Assembly: GCF_009730915.1 (NCBI RefSeq)
Contig: NC_052472.1
Span: 1,488,001-1,552,000, forward strand
Reading direction: 5' to 3'
Source: Dioscorea cayenensis subsp. rotundata
Lineage: Eukaryota; Streptophyta; Magnoliopsida; Dioscoreales; Dioscoreaceae
DNA: 64,000 bases
Part shown: positions 24,851-35,657 of the stretch, one piece after another
Numbering within the stretch: the first letter of the stretch is position 1
How the letters are laid out: each line of letters opens with the position of its first letter
The notes under the pieces: model-generated
What the model was told of the DNA's origin: nothing
Seen by the model: the letters and a program-made list of their open reading frames with translations, nothing else
Databases searched by the model: none
Position numbers and translations under genes: made by a program

Positions 24851-24937
24851 TCATACATCAGCTACGCTTTCCTTGACTTGTGAAACAATTTCCTCAACAT
24901 TCACCCACCAGCCTAAATCTTCATTGTCATCGTCATC
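24851..24937 (-). pseudogene. Orphan copy of the last PrimPol exon
   Basis: An open frame of 28 codons plus stop follows a good acceptor (ATCACAG) and reads DDDDNEDLGWWVNVEEIV then SQVKESVADV. It is the counterpart of 45482-45568, differing at four bases and three residues. No upstream PrimPol exons accompany it here; the duplication ends at about 25057. It is therefore an isolated exon, probably unused, unless some transcript reads across the NLR block. Confidence 0.75.
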
Positions 24938-25056
24938 CTGTGATCCATGAGACATAGTTCAGAATTGGCTTGAGAATTTGTTAATCAAATGACTCAACTA
25001 AGATACTAATGTTTATGTGATTGAAACAGAAGCATGATGGTATTCCTTGCAATTGC

Positions 25057-25480
25057 TTAGGTAGTGTTTGGGGAAACCATTACTTACACATTCCCATGCC
25101 CTTGTTTGGATATGTTTTTTTAGAGGGTTATCATTATCCCTGTGGGGGTTAATGGAGGGGGTCACCATTAACCCCCATGATGTGAACCATTCTCGGAATT
25201 ACCATTATGACCTTACCATTATGACCTTGTGAAACATAAAAAAATACATATAAAAAATTAATAGTTATTTGAAATTAATTTCTAATTAAATATTAATTAA
25301 TAATAATGAAATAAATATTTATGTTTTAATTATTTTATAAATAATAATTATTGAAATAAATATTAGAAGAAATATATTAAAAAATTTTAAGTACGGAATG
25401 TAATTAAAAATTATTAAAAATTATGTCCCCAACTTGCCTTTTCCAAAATAAACAACACGGTGTGTAAAATAATTCAATAA
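25057..25480. mobile_element. Possible truncated PIF/Harbinger-type element
   Basis: TTAGGTAGTGTTTGGGG at 25057 has the TTA target sequence and a terminal repeat like that of the MITE at 1642. Runs such as GGGGGTTAATGGAGGGGGTC and its inverse ACCATTAACCCCC follow. I could not find the matching right end, so the boundary is approximate. Confidence 0.35.
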
Positions 25481-26583
25481 ACAGATTTCCATCAAAAGAT
25501 ACATGCCCAAGCGTCATTTGTGACTCCATTTTTATACAAGAAAATTAAAAAAAAAAATCATGCAATCCAAACTATATATATGTTTTGGCCACAATTCACA
25601 CAAAAAAACACAATAACAATAAATAAACATCAACCAAAGCCAATATAAAGCTCAGCAAGCATGAATTCTACAATGCAACATGAGTGTTGAGATCGATCAT
25701 GCAGTTAGATCACACACACACACACCAGGACAAAAAGCATAAACAAAAAAAGAAAGAGAGTATTAAAATCCAGGTGAAACAGTTCATAAAACCAAAGAGC
25801 AACAATATAAACACAATAAATAAATACTAACTTCACTCCACCTAATCATAACAGACTCATCAATCCAACAAAACCCGAGAGTTATCACAAACATTACTTT
25901 CACCCAAAACAAAACAATTTCACGCAAGAACTTAAGACAAGAGTTCTTGATCCTGACCAAAATCAGTCTTGAACTCAAAAAGTTCAGGAGCCCTATCCAA
26001 AATCCATATATATCAACTATGTTTTCATATATAGCAACTTGTTATCAATCCCTAGAATCCATACTTCAGTCAGAAAAAAACCACGCACCAGGAAGGGATT
26101 CTCCTATAAACATCATAACATGAGCTAAGATATGCCCTAATTCCATGACTCAAATTTGTGACAAATCTAATAATACCAGCCACTCAAAATACAGAGAGGG
26201 ACCGGACCCTTGCTGAACAGATACTGCCAGAACAAGAAATTTTGTTCATCAACACTCTTCTGATCCATAAAAAGACAATGCTTGCTTGATTTCTTGCCTT
26301 CTGATCACCTAAAGAAAGTTGAGATTGATCAACATCTCATTAGAATTTAAAACAAGACTTCACAGAATCTTAAGAAAAAGATAACAGTATATTCAATAAG
26401 GAAAAAGATACAAACTAAAACCATTATGAAACTCAAAAGAAATCATGACAAGAGTGCAAAAGATAACAGTATATTCATAAGAATTCAAACTTTGGATTAA
26501 ATGAAATGCAAGAAGTATCAGAGAAACCGGATAAAACAAACAAAATAATGTATATATATATATATGAGTTCTTGCAAATGAAG
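25481..26583. other. 3' flank of the NLR gene
   Basis: AT-rich sequence with short CA and TA runs. A few 60-codon frames show no domain. Probably 3' UTR and intergenic. Confidence 0.45.
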
Positions 26584-29500
26584 TCAGCTCCTCACAATCT
26601 TAGGAACACATAGTGAAGCATTGCCAGTATCTGATTCTAGGAGGCCCGGGCATTGTTGAACATGTAGCGAAGTTAGGGAACAGAGCATATGCAACCCACC
26701 CAATGAAGTCAGCTCCTCACAATCTTTTAGTGTCAAACTTTCAATGGAAGTCAAGTGTGCCAGCTCATCAGCTGATGGGAAGGAAGTCATATGCTTGAGC
26801 TTCTGCAATGACAAATGTTTGAGCCTGGTGAGACCTCTCAGGCACCTACTGATCCTGTGCTTGGTCATGAGCTCACAATCTGTGATGGCTAGATCAATAA
26901 GAGACTTTGGTAGGAGTGCACTAGCAACGCTACTGCTGCCTTCGTCTCCATCTTCATCTTCAGAAGACGGGATCAATGCCAACAAGTTGGGGCATGAGCA
27001 GATGTTAAACACTTTGAGTGATGGGAGTACCCTCAGATCCCCGAGTGATGTGAGCATCACACAGTTCTCAATTCGAAGCTCCTGAAGCCGTGTGAGTTGG
27101 CTTAGTAACTCTCCCGAGGGAAGTGTTGTTATGCAGTAGCAACCAGCAAGAACAAGGTGAGTGAGCAACATCAACTTCCTAATGCAATTGAGCAGCTCGC
27201 TATCATCCACAAAGCAGTTGCCAAGATGGAGCTGCTGGAGACTTGAAGGCAGTGGTTGAGTCTTTCCATCAATGGAGTACTGCGTTTTGGATGTCAGCTT
27301 CTCAAGGATGGCATCATGTTTCCTTGATAAACTCCAGGACTGGAGACTTGCCACGAGTGTTGATGATGATGATGATGATGGTTCTAGAGTAAAACCCCTG
27401 GCTTCCAAGGACTGCTTTACTCTTGTAAGTTCTGCCATTGCCCTGTCATTGTTCTTAAGAGATTCTGTGATTCTGACTTCTTCCTCAGTCAATGGTGATG
27501 GTCCCCTGTCAAAGCCAGCCATCATTTCTTGTGCATAGCCCTTTACAAGGTCTGCCTCAGTTAAGATAGCCAATAAACAACAGCCTGATAGCAAAAGTTT
27601 CTCCAGATTTAATGGGAGGGGAGGGAGGTAGCGGAGTTTAAAACAATCCCTAAGCTCAAGCTGACGGAGTTGCGGAATGCACTGCCCGATTAGTGGTAGG
27701 GTACACGCCCACTGGTTGAGGATAAGAACTTGCAGGCATGGAAGAGAATGCCGTGAAAGTTGCATCCAAATTGGAGGCCTCTCACCTGCATAATGGCAGA
27801 TCTCAAGGTCATTGATCTGATGAGGTGGTTGGAGTTCATCAAGCACATTCTCCGCCGGATCACTAGTAATAGCACTACAATAGCTGTTCCATTCAAGACA
27901 CAGTTTATAGAGGGATGCCTTCTTCTTCAAATTTGCACCGGCGGCCATTTTGCTCCTGTGCACATTTTCAAGATTGCTAATGCGAAGCTCACCACCAAGC
28001 TTGTTCAATTTCTTCAACTCTCCAATCTTGTGTCCTTTTGTCTTTGTGACGCTGAATGCAGGCAACTGCTGGAGCGCGGTCAGTTCACCCATTTTACCAA
28101 ACCTGTCAAGTGTTGCAGCATCCGACATTATTCGTCTCAAGTTGATCAGCTTGCTGAGACTGCCAGGCATAATATCGGCTTTGAAATTCATCAGATCCAA
28201 GTACAGCAGGTGATATAGTCTACAGACCGATCGAGGTAACCTTTTCACTTGCAAGTCGGAAAGGTCCAGCAGCCTTAAGTGTTGCAGTTCACCGATCGAT
28301 CCAGGTAGTCGATCAATGTGACATGCTGCCAAACGCAGTACCCGTAACCTCTTCGTCTTCTTCAATATCTTGCCGAGAAGGTAACTGTTTCCAATGCCTG
28401 ATGACTTGCATGTGACAACAAGAGTTCGCAGGTTTTTCAGTCTGCAAATATTATTCCTGTACTCCATAAGTATGTCCATGTCAATTCGAAGATGCCTAAT
28501 AGTGGATGGAATTTCTCTTATTGTGTCATGCTCAATTCGAGTGCATACATCCTTCGTAACAAAGTCTGCGACATCATGCATCATATCATCCAGTACAAAT
28601 AAACCATCATCTCTGCATTGAAAGAAAGACCTTGACACCAGCTCATTCAAATAGGCACCGGCAACATCTTCCGCTGTTAATCCGTTCTTTTCTTCAGCCA
28701 AATCAATTATTAAACCTTCTCCGATCCATGAATGAATCAAGTAATCCCGAGACAGAGCCATGCCTTTGGGAAATATGCTGTGGTGAGCGACACACCGTTG
28801 CAGATGTTGGGGCAGACGTTGAAAAGATACCAACTGGATCCTTATGACATCTTCGAATGAGTTGTCGCTCCACAAAATCTCCTTCCATTCTTCAGCTTCA
28901 AGCATTTGGCTTAGCATCCCTGCCACCGCAAAGACAGCCAAGGGTAGCCCACTGCATCTGGCAATTATCTTCTCAGCTACAATTTTTTTGCCTATCTCCA
29001 GAATCAGATCACGATCATCTGGTGTTTGGATATCAGCAACACCAAACACAAGTCTGTTGAAGAGTGCAAAACAGGCTTCATCTTCCAAACCCCGGAGAAC
29101 AACAGGATCCATGGTGCATGTAAACATCTTGGTCACCAATTTCATGGGGCTTGTGACTAAAATCCTGCTTCCGAGCTGGCCATGTCTCAGAGGGGCAAGG
29201 ACCCTCATCCATCTAACTTTGTTAGCAAGTTCTGTGGATTTCTCATCATACCAGACATCATCCAAAACAATCAAAAACTTTTTCTTTCTAATATGTTCGC
29301 TGAGTAGTTTTTGGAGCTCGACCAAGTTATTGGTGTCAGGGCGGGCTTGCTTAGAAGCTAATTGTATCATGCCAGTGGTTATACTGACCTCATCGAAATC
29401 CTCAGGTACATGAACCCACAACCTCAGATCAAAATGCTGACTGATTTCTGAGCGATGATACACAGATTTGGCGAGAACAGTCTTGCCAACTCCTTCGACC

Positions 29501-30144
29501 CCAATAATAGGAAGGATTTCATAATTCTGCTCATCCTCATCAGCATCACTGATTGGTCTTTGATTACTAGCCGGCATTGGATGCGTAATTAGAAGCTTTG
29601 TTACATGTTCTATCTCTTTATCTCTGCCAAATACTTCCTCATATAAATAAGAGGTCGTGATAACACGAGCATCAGCATTGGAACTGTCTTCACCAATATC
29701 ATCGGCGCTGAGCCGTGAGATACAATTATCTGCGGTGTAAAAGATCTGCTCCAACTGCTTGACAACTTCTTCCATCTTTGACACGTATTGAACATGAGAA
29801 CTGCAGTAAGAGTAAAAGGAGCGCATGTATGCATGTTGTTTGCGAAGCACTAGTTGTTCCAGACGTCTGTACTTGTACTCATCAAGAACATCCTCAGCTT
29901 CGCAGATAACATTATCGATAAACCTCAGGATAATCCTCAACGACAGGTTATGCACTCCAGAACGTATCTCAGCTGTTTGTTTGATAGCTCTGATTTTGGG
30001 AAGTCTTTCAATCTCTAAATTTTGCACCATGGTCTGAACCTTCTCTTCCAGGATGAAATGAAAATCTCTGGAGAGGATTGACCGAACCTTCGCTTCCGAG
30101 ATAGGGAGGAGATTGTGGAGAAGTGATGGCAAAATTTTGGCCAT
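26584..30144 (-). CDS. CC-NB-ARC-LRR (CNL) disease-resistance protein
   Basis: Single uninterrupted exon, 1186 aa. Intracellular NLR receptors of this family sense pathogen effectors and trigger immune signalling. Domains in order: an Rx-type coiled coil (1-165) with an EDVID-like AEDVLDEYKYR at 83-93; NB-ARC with P-loop GVEGVGKT (215-222), kinase-2 LIVLDDVWYD (291-300), RNBS-B GSRILVTS (325-332) and GLPLAV (399-404); and MHD at 522-524 in MMHDVADFV. LRRs run from about 545 to 1186. The LRR region is split by a charged non-LRR stretch at about 863-965 with a six-Ser run. All nucleotide-binding motifs are intact, so it is likely functional. Start: first ATG, with an AT-rich TATA-like tract about 50-70 bp upstream. 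It is head to head with a broken NLR at 31515; a partial copy of its N-terminal half lies at 39520-40487. Confidence 0.93.
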   Translation of the reverse strand: MAKILPSLLHNLLPISEAKVRSILSRDFHFILEEKVQTMVQNLEIERLPKIRAIKQTAEIRSGVHNLSLRIILRFIDNVICEAEDVLDEYKYRRLEQLVLRKQHAYMRSFYSYCSSHVQYVSKMEEVVKQLEQIFYTADNCISRLSADDIGEDSSNADARVITTSYLYEEVFGRDKEIEHVTKLLITHPMPASNQRPISDADEDEQNYEILPIIGVEGVGKTVLAKSVYHRSEISQHFDLRLWVHVPEDFDEVSITTGMIQLASKQARPDTNNLVELQKLLSEHIRKKKFLIVLDDVWYDEKSTELANKVRWMRVLAPLRHGQLGSRILVTSPMKLVTKMFTCTMDPVVLRGLEDEACFALFNRLVFGVADIQTPDDRDLILEIGKKIVAEKIIARCSGLPLAVFAVAGMLSQMLEAEEWKEILWSDNSFEDVIRIQLVSFQRLPQHLQRCVAHHSIFPKGMALSRDYLIHSWIGEGLIIDLAEEKNGLTAEDVAGAYLNELVSRSFFQCRDDGLFVLDDMMHDVADFVTKDVCTRIEHDTIREIPSTIRHLRIDMDILMEYRNNICRLKNLRTLVVTCKSSGIGNSYLLGKILKKTKRLRVLRLAACHIDRLPGSIGELQHLRLLDLSDLQVKRLPRSVCRLYHLLYLDLMNFKADIMPGSLSKLINLRRIMSDAATLDRFGKMGELTALQQLPAFSVTKTKGHKIGELKKLNKLGGELRISNLENVHRSKMAAGANLKKKASLYKLCLEWNSYCSAITSDPAENVLDELQPPHQINDLEICHYAGERPPIWMQLSRHSLPCLQVLILNQWACTLPLIGQCIPQLRQLELRDCFKLRYLPPLPLNLEKLLLSGCCLLAILTEADLVKGYAQEMMAGFDRGPSPLTEEEVRITESLKNNDRAMAELTRVKQSLEARGFTLEPSSSSSSTLVASLQSWSLSRKHDAILEKLTSKTQYSIDGKTQPLPSSLQQLHLGNCFVDDSELLNCIRKLMLLTHLVLAGCYCITTLPSGELLSQLTRLQELRIENCVMLTSLGDLRVLPSLKVFNICSCPNLLALIPSSEDEDGDEGSSSVASALLPKSLIDLAITDCELMTKHRISRCLRGLTRLKHLSLQKLKHMTSFPSADELAHLTSIESLTLKDCEELTSLGGLHMLCSLTSLHVQQCPGLLESDTGNASLCVPKIVRS

Positions 30145-30191
30145 TTAGAGTTTCTGAGAGGAGGAAGATAATGAAACCTAATCACGCATTA

Positions 30192-30215
30192 GAAACTATA
30201 TATATATATATATAA
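30192..30215 (-). promoter_or_regulatory. TATA-like tract upstream of the NLR gene
   Basis: A run of TA dinucleotides followed by AAAACCC (plus strand) lies about 50-70 bp upstream of the NLR start codon. It could act as a TATA box, but it is also a plain microsatellite. Confidence 0.3.
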
Positions 30216-30261
30216 AACCCTAGATGTCAGAAAATAATAAGAAGTATGGCACTTACCGCTG

Positions 30262-30390
30262 CGTGCGTGCGTGCGTGCGTGCGTGCTCGAATTGGATGGA
30301 AACTGCTATTTGAGGAAGGACGAGGACGAAGACGATGGGCAAACGTGCGAACGAGGCAGAGAGAGCGAGAGAGAGAGAGAGAGAGAGAAA
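30262..30390. repeat. (GCGT)n and (GA)n microsatellites upstream of the NLR gene
   Basis: Six GCGT units at about 30262-30286 and a GA run at about 30360-30389 lie in the 5' flank of the NLR gene. Confidence 0.8.
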
Positions 30391-31514
30391 AAGGCGCTAG
30401 GGTTTGATAAAGGGGTCGCGCTTTTGACCGTTGGGTCGGTGGTATTTTCGTAATAAAAACCATATTTTGTAATTAAAAAATTAAAAGCTTATAAGTTTTA
30501 ACAAGAAGACAGCCATATATATATACCTCTCTAAGCAATAGAGAACGGTGTTCACCCGGGATTCTTATATTATTCTTATACTGTACATATACTGTACATC
30601 CGGGTTCCAGTACTGTTTAGTACTGTTTATATTCATAAAAAAAGGACGCTTGTCGTCTATTATTCAAAAAAAAAAATAGAAAACGGGAGAAAGAAAGCAT
30701 GGAAGCCAGTGAAAGAGGATAGCCTTACCTCTCTGAGCAATAGAGAACGGGAGAAAGAGGGGAGAAGAGAGAAAGATTCAGCAATGTTGATGGTAATGGT
30801 GCCATCTATCAAAGTAACTTGACATTCTCAAAACTGTCATTCTTTCCTTCTTTTGTTGTCTCGATATCTCTATTTTTCTCCAATTCTACAGAGTTCATAT
30901 TATACTTCTTCTTGAATTGAGTGAAAATTAAGAATGACAAATCTTTTCTATTTTGGTACATGTTTCATTTACTATTTTGGTGGTGGCCATAACTTAATGA
31001 TACTATAAATGAAAGCCAACCTATGACTTGGTGTGGACCACTAACTCACTTGGTGGACTTTAAGTGAATCAAACCCATTGTTTTGTTGTGTTTCTAAAAG
31101 ACATTTGACCTGAGGTTTGTATTCATTCTAACTTTGTACATTTCACTAAGAAGAAATAATTCATCCCTGGTCTCCACGCTTGTGTCATTGTCTTCACGCT
31201 AGTGTGTTTCCTATAAGCAAAAGACTTGGATTCTACATTACTATTAGTTTTTGCTAGTTTTATATCATCTGATTTTGTATGTATGTGGGTTCAATCTTTG
31301 TTAACTTTTGTTTAGTCATCTTATAAAATAGAAAAGAATGAAATAATATTGAATTATTTCATAGTTTCGAAGATGACAAAGGAGCCTGCATATTGACATA
31401 AAAGCTCAAGCCCATACTCAAGACCTGCTTCGAAGAGCCCAGACCCGATGGAGGTTCAATATTGATGTGATTGTTTTTTGAGTAAACAAAACAGTAAACA
31501 TCTCTACTCACTTT
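30391..31514. other. Spacer between the divergent NLR genes
   Basis: Non-coding. The phrase CTCT(A/G)AGCAATAGAGAACGG occurs twice (about 30530 and 30733), bracketing about 200 bp with TACTGTACAT and TACTGTTTA repeats, perhaps a small insertion. No gene seen. With the first 370 bp upstream, this is the only shared promoter space of the head-to-head pair. Confidence 0.45.
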
Positions 31515-33206
31515 ATGGATCCTGAAGCCGTAGCACTAACGTTCATAGGCTGGTTTGTGATTCCTCGCCTCAACAAGTTTGTGAGAAGGCCCTCACTATA
31601 CATGGTGTAGTCACTAAAGATACCATAAAATAAATTCATTGATTTCAAAGACCAGACCATTCCAAGACTTGAAGCCGTGATACGGACTGTGCAAATGACT
31701 GATAATTCAAACCAGGTACTGTCCTAATTGGTGAAGGAATTCATAGATGTTTCATATGAATTTGAAGGTATGGTAGAAGAGGCGGAATATGAACATCTGA
31801 AGCAACAATCAATGGGGAAAGATAAGAAATCTTTGACCAAAGGTGCTTCCAACATTATTTCTACCTGGCACATGAGCAGGACCTTGAAGAGACTACTTGA
31901 CAAAGTTTCCAGTATAAGTGATTTTTATGAGAAACATTATCCACCTGGTTCAAATAGTGCATATGCTACTTCCATCACCAGCTCATTTGACCAACTACAT
32001 CCCGATGAATTTTTGGGGAGAGACGCGGATGTTGAAAATATAGTAAATTCTCTGACTGAAACTGGAACGCCGAACAACTTTAAAGTTGTTGTCATCATTG
32101 GTGTTGGAGGAGTTGGCAAAACAGAGCTTGCCAAGTGCATATATAACCGCCACAACAACAATTTTGGACTTAAAATGTGGATCTCCTTGCCATGAAGCAA
32201 CTTTGGTGAAGCTAGGATTATCAGAAGCATGTTGGAGTTGACTCCTGGTGGTGCCCTTGCTAATGATAATGTGGAAGCGCTCCAGAACAAGCTGAGCACT
32301 CGTGTATCCAAATAGAAGTTTTTGATTGTTTTGGATGATATTTGGTATGATGAGAATCAGTCCCTCATCCAAAACCAGGACAGACGGGGAAGAGTGAGTT
32401 TACCTCCGGATAAGTGTGATCAAGGTAGCATGATTTTGATCACGAGCTCCATGGAAATAGTGGCAGAGTCATACAGTTGTGTCAGTCGAAAGATGACACG
32501 TTTATTATTCAAGGGTTTGAATCATCAAGACTGCTTAGATATCTTCAACAGGCATGCATTCGGTGATGATGGTCCTGATCAAAGCGCTTATGATGAAAAT
32601 CTACCAATGATTGCCAATGAGATAGTAACTGAAATAGTTGATAATCTAGAGGGCATACCTTTTTTTTTTTTTTTTGACAAAAGAGCACAAGGCTAAGAAG
32701 AAAAAGAAAAAAATAGCAGAATTAAAAGTGTACGTTGTGAAGCACACAGATCTCTTCAATCCAGGCTGGACGGTCCAGACCCCGGAAGAAGAGAGAGAGT
32801 TGAGGGTTTGATCTTCCATAGCTAGCAAGAGCATCAGCAAAACCATTAAACTCATTGGAGATGGTTTGAAATGAAGTATTCAGGAACTTGTCCAGGATGC
32901 ACCTTAAAGTCCTGTATTCAATAGTTACATGCTAAGCAACACTGGCATTGAACTGTTTCAGAAGACAGGCCATCCCCAGGCAGTCGCAGTAGATTCAATC
33001 AGGCTTTCATCCTTTAGCAATGCAAGTTCTAAAGGCGAAAATGATAGCTACCAATTCGGCCTGGATTGGAGAGCAAGTTAGAGAGCTCATTGAACCTACT
33101 GCTAAAATACAATTTGAATTAGTGATGATAGAAAACCCAGACCTGCCAGACGAGAATTTGTAGACCAAGAGGCATCAATAAAAATACAAATGAAACTTGA
33201 GTTTGC

Positions 33207-35566
33207 TCACAAAAAATCACACTCCCTGATGGATTGTCTGCTGAACTCAACACAGAGAGACCAAGCCCTAGGGATGATAACATTAGGATTAAGAGGCTCG
33301 TTTCTAAACACCAAGTTGCAGCGTTGTTTCCATATGAGCCAAGTAACAGTGGCAATGAGTGCTTTAGCCCAACAATCCCTGATCTGCCAAAGCTGAGTCC
33401 CAGAATTGAGCAAGTGAATCATAGAAGAGTTTAGACCAAGTTTATCAAAGAGTTCCTGCCAGCAGTGAAGGATTTTTGGGCAACTCCAAAATAAATGATC
33501 CATAGTTTCGGGATGTAGCCTGCAAAGATTGCAAGGAGTGTTTGGGCCAATATTCAAAGTATAAAGATAAGCATTTGTGAGGAGCTTGCCATGGGCCATC
33601 TTCCAAACATGTACTTTGATACGGGGAATGATGGGAAGATTCCAAATTTCTCTCCAACCAATCCAAGACTCATCAAGAAAAACACCTCCATTGAGGTAAT
33701 TGTAGACCGAAGAGCCAATGGATGCAGTACAAGACAATTGATTCCATTTCCAAAAAAGAGGTTTCTCATTGTTAATTTTGATGTCATTTATGCAATTCCA
33801 GTCCAAAGAGGTGCCAAACAAATTTTCCATAATAGCAGAAGGACTAAATTTGTTTTGAGAAATTAAGTCAAAAAGCTGAAATTTATTCAAGTCCAAGGAC
33901 ATATTGAGGAAAGTAGGTTTAAGTGAAATCGGAAGATCAAAAATGCATGTGTCCTTCCAAATATCAACCAACTCAGGGTTACAAGAGTGAAGTTTGATGT
34001 TAGACCTCACAATTTTTGTAGAATTGCAAATAGATTTGTAAAACCATGAAGATTTTGAATAATTTGTTGGATTCCAAAGATGCTATTCTCTGTATTTAGA
34101 CTTGAAGATATTAACCCAAATTTTATCTTCAAAATTCAAAATGGCAAAGATATTTTTCGCCATGAGAGAATGATTCACAATCCTAAGGTTCCGAACACCA
34201 AGACCCCCAAAAGTTTGCTAAGTGTAGTAACTGCCCAACCGATTGAATGGAAACCTGAATTATTGTTGTTAGTCCTACCTCAGAGGAAATTATGAGCAAT
34301 CTTTGAAATGGAGTTCAGTATTGAAACAGGAAGGTTCATCACAGAAAGAATGTAGTTTGGGATGGTAAAAACAGTACTATTAAGGAGAGTAGTCCTACCA
34401 GCAAGAGAAAGAGAGGAGAGGTTCCAAGTTGAAATAACTTGCTGGGCTTTATCTGGCATATACGACAGCTGGTTGATAGACAGGTGTTTTGGAGAGATAG
34501 GGATGCCGAGATATTTAAAAGGAAAAGTTCCCAATTTGATACCTAGAATTCTAGAAATAGCATTAGAAAGCTTGCGGTTACACCAAGAAGGGACGTAGAT
34601 AGCAGATTTCAGCAAATTTGGCTTCTAACCAGTAAGGTTTTCATAAAGATTAAGGCATATGAGACAATATCTAGCCTTATGTCTAGAAGCTTTGGTAACA
34701 AGAATTAAATCATCTGCAAACATTAGATGATTAAAATTTTTGGGAAGATTAGCATTAAACCCATGAATCATGTCAAGTTGAAGGGCTTTGTTAAGGATGG
34801 CTGTAAGGTTCTGGGAAACAAAGATAAAAAGAAGAGGAGAGATGGGTCACCCTGCCAGACTCCTCTACTACTCTTAATCCAGATAGTATGATGGCCATTC
34901 ACAATAAAGGAAAAAGAAGAAGAAGAGAGGCAAGACTTGATCCAGGTAATCCAAATTTCAGGGAAATGCATCCTCCGAAGGGTAGCAAGAATAACAGGCC
35001 ACTCAATAGTATCAAATGCCTTTTCAATATCAATTTTGTAAATCATCCTAGGGGGAATACCAATCTCATTTTCTAAACTATGGGTAATCTCTTGGGCTGC
35101 GATAATATTATCAAAAGTGCCTCGCCCAGGGATAAACCCAGTTTGTTCGGGACCAATAAGGTTGTGGATCACTAACTTGAGGCAATTAGCAAGCATTTTA
35201 GTGATAATTTTATAACAAACATTGCATAGAGAAATAGGCCTAAAATCAGTGATAGAAGAAGGATTGGATTTTTTGGGGATCAAGGCAACAAAGGTTTTAC
35301 CCCAAGATGTGGGTGGGGGATGACCAAAATTGAGAAAAAAAAGAGATTGCTTTAAAAAGATGATCTCCAAGCAAATTCTAGTAAAACATGTACAATTCAA
35401 CATTAAGACCGTCAGGCCCAGGACTCTTACCACAGGGCATGGAATTAAGTGTTATGAACATCTCTTCCTTAGTGAAGGGCTTGGTCAAAACATCTCTATC
35501 CATATCAGTAAGAGTGGGCAAGTCATCAGGTAAAGCATTGAAGAGGAAATCAGTGTTTTTATCCAA
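33207..35566 (-). pseudogene. LINE ORF2 (reverse transcriptase, zf-RVT) remnant
   Basis: Three main frames carry the conserved order of plant L1 ORF2: 35566-34768 (RT fingers and palm up to SSRGVWQGDP), 34615-34280 (RT thumb), and 34010-33207 (connection and zf-RVT). The palm motif ADD is read at about 34710 in a stretch between frames. Frameshifts and a stop near 34626 separate them. In life the family encodes endonuclease plus RT for target-primed insertion; the endonuclease part is missing here. Confidence 0.8.
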
Positions 35567-35576
35567 AGAAGAGGAT

Positions 35577-35657
35577 CCGCCTTAACTGGGAGGCAACAAG
35601 TTCAGAGTGTGTTCATCAACCTTCAAGACCCGCCTGAACTGGGAGGCAACAAGTTCA
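35577..35657. repeat. Short direct repeat at the internal LINE deletion junction
   Basis: CCGCCTTAACTGGGAGGCAAC (35577 onward) is repeated about 51 bp later as CCGCCTGAACTGGGAGGCAAC. It lies where ORF1-like sequence meets the RT region, so it may mark the deletion junction. Confidence 0.6.

Larger units (their letters stand above)
19969..25057. repeat. Segmental duplication, copy A (DUF3531 exon 2 onward to PrimPol last exon)
   Basis: Sequence from TTAGCTGCATTTGACT (about 19970) onward recurs at 40859-45690. The copies share DUF3531 exons 2, 3 and 8, the 3' flank (for example CAAATGTTCAATTAGTAGAAAATGG) and the last PrimPol exon. Similarity stops at the TTAGGTAGTG element near 25057. Copy A keeps all DUF3531 exons; copy B lacks about 2.6 kb of it. 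Confidence 0.85.

Noticed and set aside
26613-30037. Several plus-strand frames of 60-190 codons across the NLR locus
   Set aside because: They are antisense shadows of the intact 1186-codon NLR frame and show no domain of their own.
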